This document shows, in pieces, positions 1 through 9,280 of a stretch of 64,000 nt of DNA. The DNA lies in the NCBI RefSeq assembly GCF_963169125.1, contig NC_084794.1, positions 86,411,018 to 86,475,017 on the forward strand, in the 5' to 3' direction. A program made the translations under genes and the position numbers. The notes under the pieces are model-generated. The model was given only the letters and a program-made list of their open reading frames with translations, searched no databases and was not told where the DNA came from. This stretch comes from Humulus lupulus. Taxonomy: Eukaryota; Streptophyta; Magnoliopsida; Rosales; Cannabaceae. The first letter of the stretch is position 1. Each line of letters begins with the position of its first letter.

Positions 1-693
1 TCTTATTCTTGATATTGACAAACATTCTAATAATTAGGAATGATGTAGAGAAATTTTCAATAGAATAGAACTGGTTAGATGAACATTTCTAAATATTGGA
101 TTTAGAAAAGCCAAGAATGTTCTATACATTCAATTCTATACATAACAATAAAAAAATAATACAATACACAATTCAAAATAGTTAACAGAGTTTTTGTCTG
201 AAAAAACTCTCTCTATTTCTTCTTCTTTATTCTAGCCATTCTCAAACCATAATCCAAGTTCTCATGTGTTGAGAAATAGTTGTGATTCCTAAAATACAAG
301 CCCATATTCTCTATCTGCCCACACACATCTTGAGATGTAGAGAACACTCCAGAAGATCGTGGTTTGAGTGCTCAAAGCTTTGGATAGGAAGATTGATAAA
401 AATATGAAAAGACTCAAGGACACTTGATAGGCTTCAAGAGGTAAAAGTTTATATTCTTGATTTTTTTAATATATTATATATAAAAATATTGTATATTTTT
501 ATATATAATTGTTGCATGATTAATAATATTGTATGATAATGTTTTTGGATTATTTTCTTGGTTATATAAATAGTCTAAATGATTATTGAAATTTTTTGTA
601 TATTGTTGTTCAGTTGTTTCATAATAAGAAGAAAACAACAGTGGGCCCACCACGCACAAGTTTTCGCTGCATGTTCTTATTGGTTTTCCAACA
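1..693 (+). mobile_element. Ty1/copia LTR, 3' part (Co1), 5' end outside window
   Basis: Bases 230-430 closely resemble 63,220-63,450 in the solo LTR near the right edge, including the box CTCATGTGTTGAG (261-273), the phrase about a 'tgtagagaacact' stretch and 'acacttgataggcttcaagagg'. The end TTGGTTTTCCAACA at 680-693 matches the terminus of that LTR, and gypsy reverse-transcriptase coding sequence starts immediately after it. I infer that this copia element inserted into the RT region of Gy1. Its start lies left of the window. Confidence 0.75.
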
Positions 694-960
694 ACCAGAA
701 CTCACACTTCCTGAACTTCACAAACAGACTGTGTTCTATCAGCCCCAGCAAGACCAACCTGAGAAGTTACTCGTGCTCTTCCTCTGACTGCGAATATACT
801 AGGATATCGTCGATAAAGACGATCACAAACCGATCCAGATACTCCTTGAACACTTTGTTCATCAGATCCATGAAAGTTGCCAGGGCATTAGTCAAACCAA
901 ATGACATGACGAGATACTCATAATGCCCATATCTGGTACAGAAGGCTGTCTTTGGTATGT
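694..960 (-). pseudogene. Gy1 reverse transcriptase fragment
   Basis: The minus strand encodes a gypsy RT core: a segment like '[20 protein letters not shown]', then 'IVFIDDIL' (the F/Y-x-D-D active site appears as FIDD) and 'VKFRKCEFWL', the usual thumb-proximal motif. The sequence stops at the copia LTR junction at 693/694. Upstream, the protease linker runs directly into the middle of RT near 955-960, so the N-terminal part of RT is missing. The enzyme would copy element RNA into DNA; this copy cannot. The frame is broken, so this is a remnant. Confidence 0.8.
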
Positions 961-1545
961 TTTCCTTTTTCTATCATCCTCTGAGCTTTGAGAGATGAAA
1001 TAAGTGACGTACGTAATCCTAAAACCTCTCCCATAAAGCATAGTCTCTGACCGTCAGGAGTCTTGAACGTCACTTGCTTACGTCTGCACTCAATGGTTGC
1101 GCCATGCCTTGCAAGCCAATCCATCCCAGTATTATGTCGAAGTCTTTGATTTCTAGTTCTATCAGGTCTCCTTCTAGTTCTACGTCCTTAATTTTGATAG
1201 ATACACCTCGTACTATCCGTGATGATAGGACTACTTCACCTGAAGGAAATTCTGTCACAAACCTCTAAATCTTTCACAAAGTTTGTCTAATTTCTCTATA
1301 ATTCTTAACGAGATATACGAGTGTGTAGCTCCCGAATCAAATAATAATGAACATACATTATTGAGGATAGGTATCTGACCTGTGACCACTTTATTACTAG
1401 CTTCATCTTCTCCCTGGTCAAGGCAAAGACTCTGGCAAAAACCATCTTGTTGTCCTTTTTCTCTTCTTGTTTGAGCTAGGGACATTCTTTCTTTCGGTGA
1501 CCTTCCTGACCACAATTGTAGCATCCCTTGGTGTTTGCACGACAC
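961..1545 (-). pseudogene. Gy1 retropepsin-like aspartic protease (RVP_2 type)
   Basis: The minus strand shows 'LLFDSGATHSYIS' (catalytic DSG) near 1325-1345, and then, with frame changes, 'IELEIKDFDIILG' near 1130-1150 followed by 'WLARHGATIECRRKQVTF'. These are the two conserved blocks of the plant gypsy retropepsin. It would cleave the Gag-Pol polyprotein inside the virus-like particle. Overlapping reading frames at 1255-1545, 1070-1258 and 918-1124 show at least two frameshifts. The linker to RT is cut short at about 960. Non-functional. Confidence 0.8.
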
Positions 1546-2673
1546 TCACCAAGATCTTTCTTTGGGAACTTAGAGCATTGCGGGTAAAATACATAACCCG
1601 ACCTACTACCTCCATTGTTTGTCCGTGCTCTTTTATCGTTGTCGGACTGCTTATTATCAGGATGACTTCCCTTCTGACCATTATTGTTGTTGTGCTGATG
1701 GTTGTTGTGGTGGTTGTTCCAACCATTCTGAGATTGACTCTGCTGTTTAGGCTCAGGGTTACTGGCCTTCTCCTTACTAACATTCGCCTGAAGCCTTTCT
1801 ACCTCTATAGTCGTTTTAGGGTATCGACATAAGTAGTAATTCCAGGGTTTGCTAGCTTAACCCATAGCTCAATCTTTGTCTAAGTCCTCTTACAAACTTG
1901 GTAACCCTCAGAAAATCAGTTGGGACCAGCTCTGGAGCAAACTTGGCCAGCCGATCAAACTGTCGAGCATACTCTGCTACCGATAAGTTACCCTGTTTCA
2001 GACTGGTAAACTCCTCAACCCTTGTAGCAATGACTGCCGAGTTGTAGTACTTCTTGTGGAACAGCTCCACAATTCTTGTCCATGTCATGGTGGCGACGTC
2101 ATGAGTCTGTTGAACAAGGTCCCACTATATTCTAGCATCTTTCTTTAAAAGAGATAAAACGCAGGATATGCGATCTGTGTTGCCGAGGTTCATGTGTGCT
2201 AGGATCGGCTCTACATTTCTGAGCCATTCTTCTGCCTCGAAGGGGTCCATTGTCCCTTCAAAGTTTGGAGCGTGTTGCTTACGAAACTGCTTGTAGATTG
2301 GCTCCATGTATTGAGCTGGGTAAGGCGCATAGTTCACCATTGGCCATCCCCTATAAGGACCTACTTGTTGGGGGTGCTTGAGCCATTTGCTGAGGCTGCA
2401 GTTGCGGCTGAGTCTGTGGCTGCGGTTGGGCTTGTTGTCACTGTTGCTGCAGCAATTCCTCCACTTGTTGTCATAGCCTGACAATTTCTGTGATGTTGTC
2501 AACCGGAGGCAGCGGTGCACTTCTGTTAGCAGCAGTATTGGTAGCATGCGCTCCCTTTTGCGAACTGGAGGGGCTTCATTAGTCTCATGAGCGATGCTGG
2601 AGGCATTGGCGTTCGTGCGTACAGACCTTCTGAGCGACATCTTTAGCAAAGTTCTAACTGTCGAGAAAAACAT
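1546..2673 (-). pseudogene. Gy1 gag (nucleocapsid/capsid) remnant
   Basis: A minus-strand frame from 2673 to 2125 (182 codons) carries the retrotransposon-gag N-part, including 'FEGTMDPFEAEEWLRNVEPI'. The frame at 2088-1852 continues the capsid-like domain with 'YYNSAVIATRVEEFTSLKQG' and 'FDRLAKFAPELVPTD'. After another shift comes a CCHC zinc knuckle near 1480-1550, 'CYNCGQEGHRKKECP'. Gag forms the particle that packages element RNA. Frameshifts between the blocks make it a pseudogene. I take the start at 2673 because it is the first ATG before the conserved domain, after a long non-coding leader. Confidence 0.78.
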
Positions 2674-3149
2674 GTTAGGACTTACCCTAATAGGCTCTAA
2701 GGCAAAAAGTTAATCCAAGCAAACATAACTCGGACCTATTGGTTATGATTTTTTATGAAAAAAAATTATATAAGCCTTCTTTATAATTAGGGTGTGTTTC
2801 TATACTTAGAAAAATAAGCCATCTTTCTTATTTTCTAAGTCTGTTTCTAATCATCCTACATGACTTAATTCTCAGGCTTGAAAGTTGTCGTTGTTCCAAA
2901 GTTAACCATATTGAGGGAGGGCTGGGATCAGTAAAATCATTCCCACTACTATGGCCCCCTAATTCTCAATATAGAACCTGATCCATTGATTTGTATCCAT
3001 TCTCACCGAACTTAGTCATTATTTATTATGATTGTAAAAAAATCAAACTCATACATGTTAAAAAAATAACAATAATATTCATTTGGAAAAAGGTTTTCAC
3101 TAAATACAATCATAAATGCAAAAATAAATAAATAAAGAAATAAACTAAT
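2674..3149 (-). other. Gy1 non-coding leader between small ORFs and gag
   Basis: This stretch lies between the leader ORFs and the gag start. It is AT-rich and has no open frame of note. I see no promoter, tRNA or clear repeat in it. A possible splice-donor-like GGTAAGT occurs on the minus strand just upstream of the gag ATG (about 2684-2690), but nothing proves it is used. Confidence 0.4.
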
Positions 3150-3425
3150 CTAAAAATCAGGATCTTCTACATCTGACCCTTCATCTAAAAAATCATCATC
3201 TATCTCCTCATAATCATCATTATCTTGAGCCTCAAAATTTTCTCGGGGAAGATTCGTAAAGATTCTATGTTTTTGCTCATTAGTGAGAAAATAATATCTC
3301 ATAGCTACTGGTAATTCATCTTCATCATCTATAGTCTCCCATATTTCTTCTAAAGCTGAAATTACAGAAGGATAATCTTTAAAAAGTCTAATCACTAAAA
3401 CATATTGCTCCGCAGCTCTCATCAT
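3150..3425 (-). CDS. Small acidic ORF (91 codons) in Gy1 leader, unknown function
   Basis: An intact minus-strand frame of 91 codons lies in the retrotransposon leader, upstream of gag and on the same strand. The N-terminal half looks helical ('VISALEEIWETI'). The C-terminal third is very acidic, with runs such as 'NDDYEEIDDDFLDEGSDVED'. I recognise no domain. Tekay-like elements are not generally described with an ORF here, although Ogre-type Tat elements do have an ORF before gag. It could be the remnant of an extra element gene, a captured host fragment or chance. Its 5' neighbour at 3464-3586 may be the start of the same protein after a frame break. Confidence 0.4.
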   Translation of the reverse strand: MMRAAEQYVLVIRLFKDYPSVISALEEIWETIDDEDELPVAMRYYFLTNEQKHRIFTNLPRENFEAQDNDDYEEIDDDFLDEGSDVEDPDF

Positions 3426-3463
3426 GATTTGCTTAGTAGTTTGGAGGTGAATTATCTCCTAGT

Positions 3464-3586
3464 TTAGTGGAATAAGAGTAATCTCCGAGTTATTCTTTCT
3501 AACACTCCTACTGTATTCATTGGCTCTCTAATCCTTTTTAATGCCTTAATGGCTTGAATATCCTCATAGGTCAAGGCTCCACCCAT
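3464..3586 (-). CDS. 40-codon ORF at the start of the Gy1 leader reading region
   Basis: On the minus strand, an ATG at 3586 opens a 40-codon frame ending in TAA at 3464-3466, with content such as 'LTYEDIQAIKALKRI' and 'VGVLERITRRLLL'. Only about 38 bases separate it from the acidic 91-codon ORF downstream. It may be the amino-terminal exon or the frameshifted start of one leader-encoded protein. I do not recognise the sequence. It is a hypothesis, not an established gene. Confidence 0.3.
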   Translation of the reverse strand: MGGALTYEDIQAIKALKRIREPMNTVGVLERITRRLLLFH

Positions 3587-3725
3587 TCTTAACTGAAAAC
3601 ATAAGGACTAAAACGTTAGCTAATAACATAAACATAATAACTATAACATAAACACTTACATTGGCGGTTAGATTCGGAGCTTGAGCGTGTGTATCAAGGA
3701 GATCTTCATGCATATGAACCGTTTC

Positions 3726-3737
3726 CCTGATACCAAC
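3726..3737 (-). other. Gy1 primer-binding site (tRNA-iMet type, degenerate)
   Basis: Directly next to the LTR end (…CATTACA), the minus strand reads GTTGGTATCAGG. The usual plant PBS complementary to initiator-Met tRNA is TGGTATCAGAGC, so the first part matches and the last bases have diverged. Confidence 0.65.
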
Positions 3738-5744
3738 TGTAATGACCAACTATTTCTAAGACATTGGACCATTAAAACTACTAGACATGGCTACTATTTT
3801 GGGAAACATACATAAGAAATAACATAACTTTATTAAAAACCCCAAAATAAATATTGTGCAAAATACAAAGTAAAACATGAAATATAAAATACGGTATGGG
3901 TACCCATTGTTTAATACATAAAAAAATAAACCATAGATTTTAATTGTTTAAAATACCAATAGCAGAATTACATCAAAACATAATTTAAAAGACTAAAAAT
4001 TAGCGTCATCATTGATCGATACGCTGTCCATTCATTCCATTCATCCTTAACACACAAGCCAAGCTGCCAAGAATCCTTCCGCCTTCCATAATCATCTTCC
4101 TGCATCAAAGCTAAAAAATAAAGGAGTGAGCCTAATGCCCAGCAAGGAAAATCTACTAACAATCATATATCATAAACATAAGAAATATGACTATAAAAAC
4201 ATATATCATATAGGACTACAATATTAATGGTCATTAACTCATTAACATGGCATGTGATAAACCATTTTTGGTCCTCTGTCTACTAATCAAGGTAGGTTAG
4301 ATCACATGGTAGTATATGATAACCCATCTAGGTCCTCTACTAGTCGAGGTAGGGTAAATCATAACTCTAAACCATGAAAATGATAAATAATCTTGGGTTT
4401 GCTATCTAAGAAACTATAAGCCCCAAGCGACATAAAAGATTGGGGTTTGCTATCTAGGCAACTATAAGCCCCAAATGACTACAAGACATATTCATACATA
4501 TATGTACATATCGTAACATAAAATATATAATAACATAAACATATAATCACATAAAATCTATCTTATTTTCCTTACCAAAAGTCGGGATATTTGGGAACAA
4601 GAACGAGGTTAGAATACTCCTAAACCAACAATAAAAATGGTGAGTTTCTCTAAAGAATAAAGATGAAATGAGAACTAAACCATAAAGAGGAAACTTACCA
4701 AAAAGAACCTTAAGTTTCAAGAAACTTAAATACCTAATCAAGAATCATAAACAAGAGTTAGGATCTCGAAAAAAAAAAAAAAACTAAAGAAAACTATAGA
4801 ATCATAAAGAACTGAACTTAGGGATAAGAATACCTTGAATGATCTTATGGATTAATCTAAACTTCAATACCTAAATCTCACTATATCTCACTTCCCAAGT
4901 GTTTAGAAAAGCTTAGAATGATAAAGCTTTTAACCCAAAACCCAAGTGTTTCTCTCTATAGTAACACTAGCAACTTGGAGGCTCTGAAGACTGCTTGAAG
5001 AATGAAGAAAATGGCTGAGTACTAGGTCCTATTTATAAAGTTCAAGGAGTGAAACTAACCCCTTTTAATTTGAATAAATAAATGAATATAAAATGAAAAA
5101 TATTTGAATTTTCATTCAACAGACGCCCAGAACTCGGTCAAAATTGTTCAAAGGCGAGTCCAAGTGGTTAAGGGTATTTTTAAATGTAAAAATCATCAAA
5201 ATTCAAAAAAACATCACCAGGGGCGATATATCGCCTACCCTGAGCGATATATCAGCTCCACCATAATCCCGAGCCCCGTTCGAACGTTCGTGCAAAGTCG
5301 ACGTGTTTTCCGTATCTCCCGTAGGCGATATATCGGCCCCTATAGCTGCGATATATCGACATACGTTGATATATCAAACATGTAGTTGCATTTTTTCAGC
5401 ATATTTTGAATTGAGTAAACAGCTTTGACCGAGTCATAATATGATCCCAACAGTTTCTGGAAGGTTCTAAAGCTTCTAGATCTTTTTTTTTTATTTAAAT
5501 TATTCATCAAAAATACTTAAATCCTTAATAAACATGCATATAACAAGTGTCATGCTCTTAATGGTTATATCTAAACCTTAGGTTATAATAAATATATTTC
5601 TATGACCAACAATATTAATCAAACCTTATGTTATAATTAATATTCTTAAATTATAGGTTAAACTTATAAAATCTATAACTGTTGCTAGGAGTGTCCAACT
5701 AATTCCCGACTTGAACCGAAATCCACGGTAACTAACATACTACA
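3738..5744 (-). mobile_element. Gy1 5' LTR (about 2.0 kb)
   Basis: On the plus strand this runs from TGTAATGACC (3738) to …TACTACA (5744), so it has TG…CA ends. On the minus strand it ends in GGTCATTACA directly before the PBS. The 5' part on the minus strand (5744 to about 5640) contains text like 'GGGAATTAGTTGGACACTCCTAGCAACAG'-type LTR start sequence. The LTR carries a cluster of CGATATATCG palindromes (5223-5377). The exact 5' boundary is inferred because the partner LTR is not visible. Confidence 0.65.
5223..5377. repeat. Cluster of CGATATATCG palindromes in Gy1 LTR
   Basis: Within 155 bases there are GCGATATATCGC (5223-5234), GCGATATATC (5244-5253), GCGATATATCG (5325-5335), GCGATATATCG (5348-5358) and TTGATATATCAA (5366-5377). 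A further palindrome, CGAACGTTCG, lies at 5281-5290. All are self-complementary and could act as protein sites in DNA or as hairpins in element RNA. Confidence 0.85.
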
Positions 5745-5750
5745 AACTAA

Positions 5751-5781
5751 TACTAACTACTACTACTACTACTACTACTAT
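5751..5781. repeat. ACT/CTA trinucleotide microsatellite
   Basis: About nine uninterrupted copies of ACT occur between the Gy1 LTR end and the Gy2 protease, followed by 'ctagctagc'. This is the junction zone between two retrotransposons. Confidence 0.85.
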
Positions 5782-5785
5782 CTAG

Positions 5786-6190
5786 CTAGCTAAGTAAATA
5801 TTCTGGAACTCTACAGGGATCCTCACCCTCAGGCTCAAACGTTACCATTTTATTTTTACAATCAATGGTTGTCTCATATCTTGCTAACCAGTCCATTCCC
5901 AGAATCATGTCAAAGTCAGTTATAACCAACTCTATCAAGTCAACTGACAACTCTCTTTCGTCCACTGTCACTAGTAGTGATATGACCCATCTCCTGGAAA
6001 CTACCAACTCCCCAGTGGGTAATAAGGTCCCGAACCCCACAACATAGTATTCACATGGCCTAAACAATCTATCAATAATCCTACTAGAAACAAAAGAGTG
6101 TGTAGCACCAGAGTCAATCAGTACAGTATAAGAAGTGTCAGCAACTAGAAAGCTGACTTTGTCACTACTGAGGGACTAGCCTCAGCCTCT
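5786..6190 (-). pseudogene. Gy2 aspartic protease
   Basis: The minus-strand frame 6067-5786 gives 'VDLIELVITDFDMILGMDWL' and 'ARYETTIDCKNKMVTFEPEG', the carboxy-terminal blocks of a plant gypsy retropepsin. Just upstream (about 6090-6125) the minus strand reads as a DSGATHSF-like active site. It would process the polyprotein. The frame ends shortly after the protease, next to the junction with Gy1, so no RT follows. A frameshift or stop separates it from gag. Not functional in this copy. Confidence 0.78.
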
Positions 6191-6199
6191 GCCTACGTT

Positions 6200-7370
6200 A
6201 GTGCGAACACTCGAGTTGGAGTCAAGCTGTCCGCCTTTTTCGGCTCCTCTTTCTTCATCCTTGGGCAGTCTTTTTTTAGTTGCCCCACAATTCCACATAA
6301 AAATCAGGCCTTCACCCGACACTCTCCCAGATGACATCTCTTGCATCTGCCATACTCTGGATATGGCCTCCAGACCTCATTGTTGCCCTAGTAGCCGATT
6401 TGTACACCCCGTGACCTTCTATCAGGGCTGAAAGTCAAAACCCTATCCAGGGTCTTCCCTTCCTTGTCACTATGGCCTCCGACCCTACCAATTCCTATAA
6501 AGGGAAATCCCATCCTCCTAGTATCCCTTCTGGCTGTGTTTTCGCGCTAGATCTTGTTCTCAGCGCCCTCTGCAGTAAGGGATCAATCCACTACCTGAGC
6601 GTATTTCATCACTCCAGGTGCTGTAGTAATCTTGACATCCCTGGCTATCATAGAATTCAGCCCCTATGGAATCTCCCCTCTTGGTCACATCAGTAGGAAC
6701 CAAGTCCATAATAAACTTGGCTAACTTATCAAACTTCAAGGCGTATTCTGTTACTAACATATTTCCTGAACCAGACTGTTGATTTCATCTGCCTTCGCAG
6801 CTCTCATTGCGTCATTGTAATATTTTTCATTAAACACATCTCTGAATTCTTCCCAACTCATTGTGGTTACATCGCTAGTCTGGGACACCACCTCCCACCA
6901 GATTCGGGCATCCTCACGAAATATGTACGTGGCATAAGACACCCTCTCGTTCCTCACAACCCTCATAAAGTCTATAATGGATGTGATCATGCTCATCCAC
7001 TACTCAGCCTTGAGTGGATCTGCGCTAACCTCATATGTCAGAGGGTGTTGTTTCCTAAACGGGTCATATAACAATTCCCAACGGTTATCTATCTCTGTCT
7101 GTTGTTGTACGACTGATACTGTGGCAGCAGATGGGGCTACTGACGCAGCATTCCCTGCCAGAACCTACTGTTGTCTCAACTGACAATTTTGTTCTTCCTA
7201 CCTCTACAGCCTAGCTTGTATATCAGCAAGCACCTTTTTCCAAATCTCACGAGTTGGCGGAGGGTTTTGACCCTAGTCATTATTTCCAACCTGATTTTCA
7301 GCACTGGCTGGCTCATTTGATTTCCCTGGAAGCATACTTCCAAGTCTATCTGCAATCAATGACTCGGCTT
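6200..7370 (-). pseudogene. Gy2 gag remnant with double zinc knuckle
   Basis: The frame 6996-6754 carries a retrotransposon-gag core, 'ARIWWEVVSQ' and 'SWEEFRDVFNEKYYNDAMRA'. It continues in another frame at 6760-6560 with 'YALKFDKLAKF' and 'DLVPTD'. Near 6290-6420 the minus strand encodes a compact cysteine pattern, 'CKRCHLGECRVKACFYC', then 'LKKDCP', which resembles the plant gypsy nucleocapsid knuckles. The N-terminal region up to about 7370 is glutamine-rich and broken. Several shifts and stops make it a pseudogene. The same gag is recognisable at 39,470-40,059 in Gy5. Confidence 0.75.
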
Positions 7371-7446
7371 ATCAAGCAATAATAACAGTATGTCATGCCA
7401 ACCCATGGTCCAAAACTGATCAAATAAGCATTCACATGCATTGACA

Positions 7447-7699
7447 ATGCTAATAAGCATTCCAATAACTTCACACACATACAATCATGCTAATCAGCAC
7501 GGCGATTCATATTTATGCTCAATCAAGGTGCTAATAAGCATGTTACTAACATTCACAAGCATCAACAACGCTGATAAGCACATTCATGCATTCATATGCA
7601 TAACATAATGCTATTAAGCATTTCTAACATTCAAGAGCAATAATGATGCTAATAACCAATTCTATAGCATTTACAAGCATTAATTGTGCTAATAGCAAG
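7447..7699 (-). repeat. 40-bp tandem array with hairpin core in Gy2 leader
   Basis: Seven units begin at 7447, 7487, 7528, 7568, 7608, 7646 and 7686, so the period is 40 bp within two bases. Each has a core related to ATGCTAATAAGCAT, whose ATGCT and AGCAT ends are complementary. The array lies between the PBS and gag, and it occurs again in Gy5 (38,796-39,009). Confidence 0.88.
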
Positions 7700-7910
7700 G
7701 CACATCTTTAACATGGATACAACAGTCAAGGGCCAAGGCCTATCAGAATAGCTCATGCTTTCTAATTAGACAAGCAGGTGAGGCATATACATTTTATTTA
7801 AGAAATTGCACACATAACAATATTAATAGTTACCAAACCTTGAGTCAAGCTTGTTTTTAACGGTCAGTGCACTTGCCGAGTCCATCATCAGGAACCCTTA
7901 AACCTTGGTA

Positions 7911-7925
7911 GCTCTAATACCAAGT
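7911..7925 (-). other. Gy2 primer-binding site
   Basis: The minus strand reads ACTTGGTATTAGAGC directly after the LTR end GCGTTACA. TGGTATTAGAGC differs by one base from TGGTATCAGAGC, the plant initiator-Met tRNA complement. The same PBS occurs in Gy5 at 38,533-38,547. Confidence 0.8.
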
Positions 7926-8671
7926 TGTAACGCTCTACTAATCAGGGACCGGTACGACGTGTGTTTAAAATAGTGATGGACTCTCTAAACGAGTCATTTG
8001 GACTAAAACATTTGATTAAGTGACTAATGGTTTAGGTATTAAAAATCTTGGTCAAGGAATAAACATTTCCATTAAAACTTTATTTTACAAGGGATCCCCA
8101 AAATAAAAGTTTGAAAATCGTTTACAACACAGAGATTACAAAATAAGCCGACCTAAGCGGCAAAATAGGGTCCAACCTTAGTTCCCCTGAGATATCTCGG
8201 CCGCAGCGGTCAAGTAGACTGCATATGTACACACCGCCTCTAACACTCTCCAACCCATGGCTGACCAAGCTTCTTCTTACCCTTACCTACATCATATAGC
8301 ACCCATGAGACAAGGATCTGCAAGAAAACGTTTTTAAACAAATTCAGATGATCAACAGAATATAACAACATGCCTAACAGTAATAACTGAAACCAAGCAG
8401 ACACATGGTACAAGTAAGCGACCACAGGGTCGCACAAGTGCGTATCGCACTTTCATTTATTCAAGTGGCATTTGAGCCAATCAATTGCATAATACACTCC
8501 TAGGGTGGCCTAGCAAGAGCGGCATGCGATCTGCACGCATTGTGTCGGCCACAACATATAAGACGAGCTTTCCAATCAGGAACAATCATACATATAATAT
8601 ATTCATCATACACAACACATTCCAATGTGCTTAAATAGATATTCAACAACACAATATAATCATGTTCATTA

Positions 8672-8833
8672 ACAGGGGCCCAAGCCCTAATCATATTTAA
8701 ATTTCACAATCCGGCCAAGCCCTAATCATATTTACATTTCACAATCGGGCCAAGCCCTAATCATATTTACAGTTCGCAACTAGGCCAATCATTAATCGAA
8801 TTTACTTTTAACAACTAGGCCAAGCCCTAATCA
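8672..8833 (-). repeat. 35-bp tandem repeats inside Gy2 LTR
   Basis: Five diverged copies of a unit whose plus-strand text is like 'GGCCAAGCCCTAATCATATT' plus about 15 further bases. The homologous array in the Gy5 LTR starts at 37,638, 37,673, 37,708, 37,743 and 37,778, exactly 35 bp apart. Confidence 0.85.
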
Positions 8834-9175
8834 CGTATCTCACGCATCGGGTGCAATTTTCTTACCTTGAACCTCGTGCGAATAATGAAACGACCCTAAG
8901 TGCTATCCCCGACCCAAGCCTGGCAGAAACCCTAGCCACAACACAAGTATATTTTCATCAGGAGTTAACCCTAGAACCTGAGTTCCAAACTAAACTCTAA
9001 CTCTCAAAAGCATTGTTCCCAGCTAACGGGGCACTAAAAATGTCCCTCGAGCCCCCAACCGAGCTCCCAAATCAGATTCCCAAGCCTCGGGGCCTAGCCC
9101 TTAAAATTCTGCAAACTGGCATTTTGGGGCCCCTACTCGGTCGCGCCCCCAAAATGTTTGGGTTTTCCAAGGCAT

Positions 9176-9280
9176 TGGTGCGATCGCGCCAACTTTTAGC
9201 GCGGTCGTACCCTTGAACTCGAGACCCAAATCAAAGTTCAATTTACCCCTTCTTGAGACACTAGCGCGGTCGCGCTAGGT
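9176..9280. repeat. CpG-rich palindromes inside Gy2 LTR
   Basis: GCGATCGC at 9180-9187 is a perfect palindrome. CTAGCGCGGTCGCGCTAG at 9261-9278 has 8-bp complementary arms around GT, and a related 'TAGCGCGGTCGTA' lies between them. Confidence 0.8.

Larger units (their letters stand above)
694..5744 (-). mobile_element. Ty3/gypsy retrotransposon Gy1 (Tekay/Del-like), truncated
   Basis: Read on the minus strand, the order is 5' LTR (5744-3738), primer-binding site, a long leader with small ORFs, gag (2673 to about 1546), aspartic protease (about 1545-1000) and a reverse-transcriptase fragment (about 960-694). The element is then cut by the copia LTR at 1-693. The gag type, the CCHC knuckle and the DSGATHS protease are those of the Tekay/Del (chromovirus-like) gypsy group. 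RNase H, integrase and the 3' LTR are not in the window. The element abuts Gy2 just after that element's protease, so I infer Gy1 inserted into Gy2. Confidence 0.8.

Noticed and set aside
1467..1832. 121-codon plus-strand hydrophobic frame
   Set aside because: Opposite strand of the Asn/Gln-rich gag linker of Gy1. The apparent membrane protein is a complement artefact.
5104..5385. 93-codon plus-strand frame across the palindromes
   Set aside because: It covers the CGATATATCG cluster in the LTR. No similarity to a known protein, and a repeat-driven composition.
8240..8437. 65-codon frame in the Gy2 LTR
   Set aside because: The homologous LTR Gy5 does not keep the frame, so it is chance.
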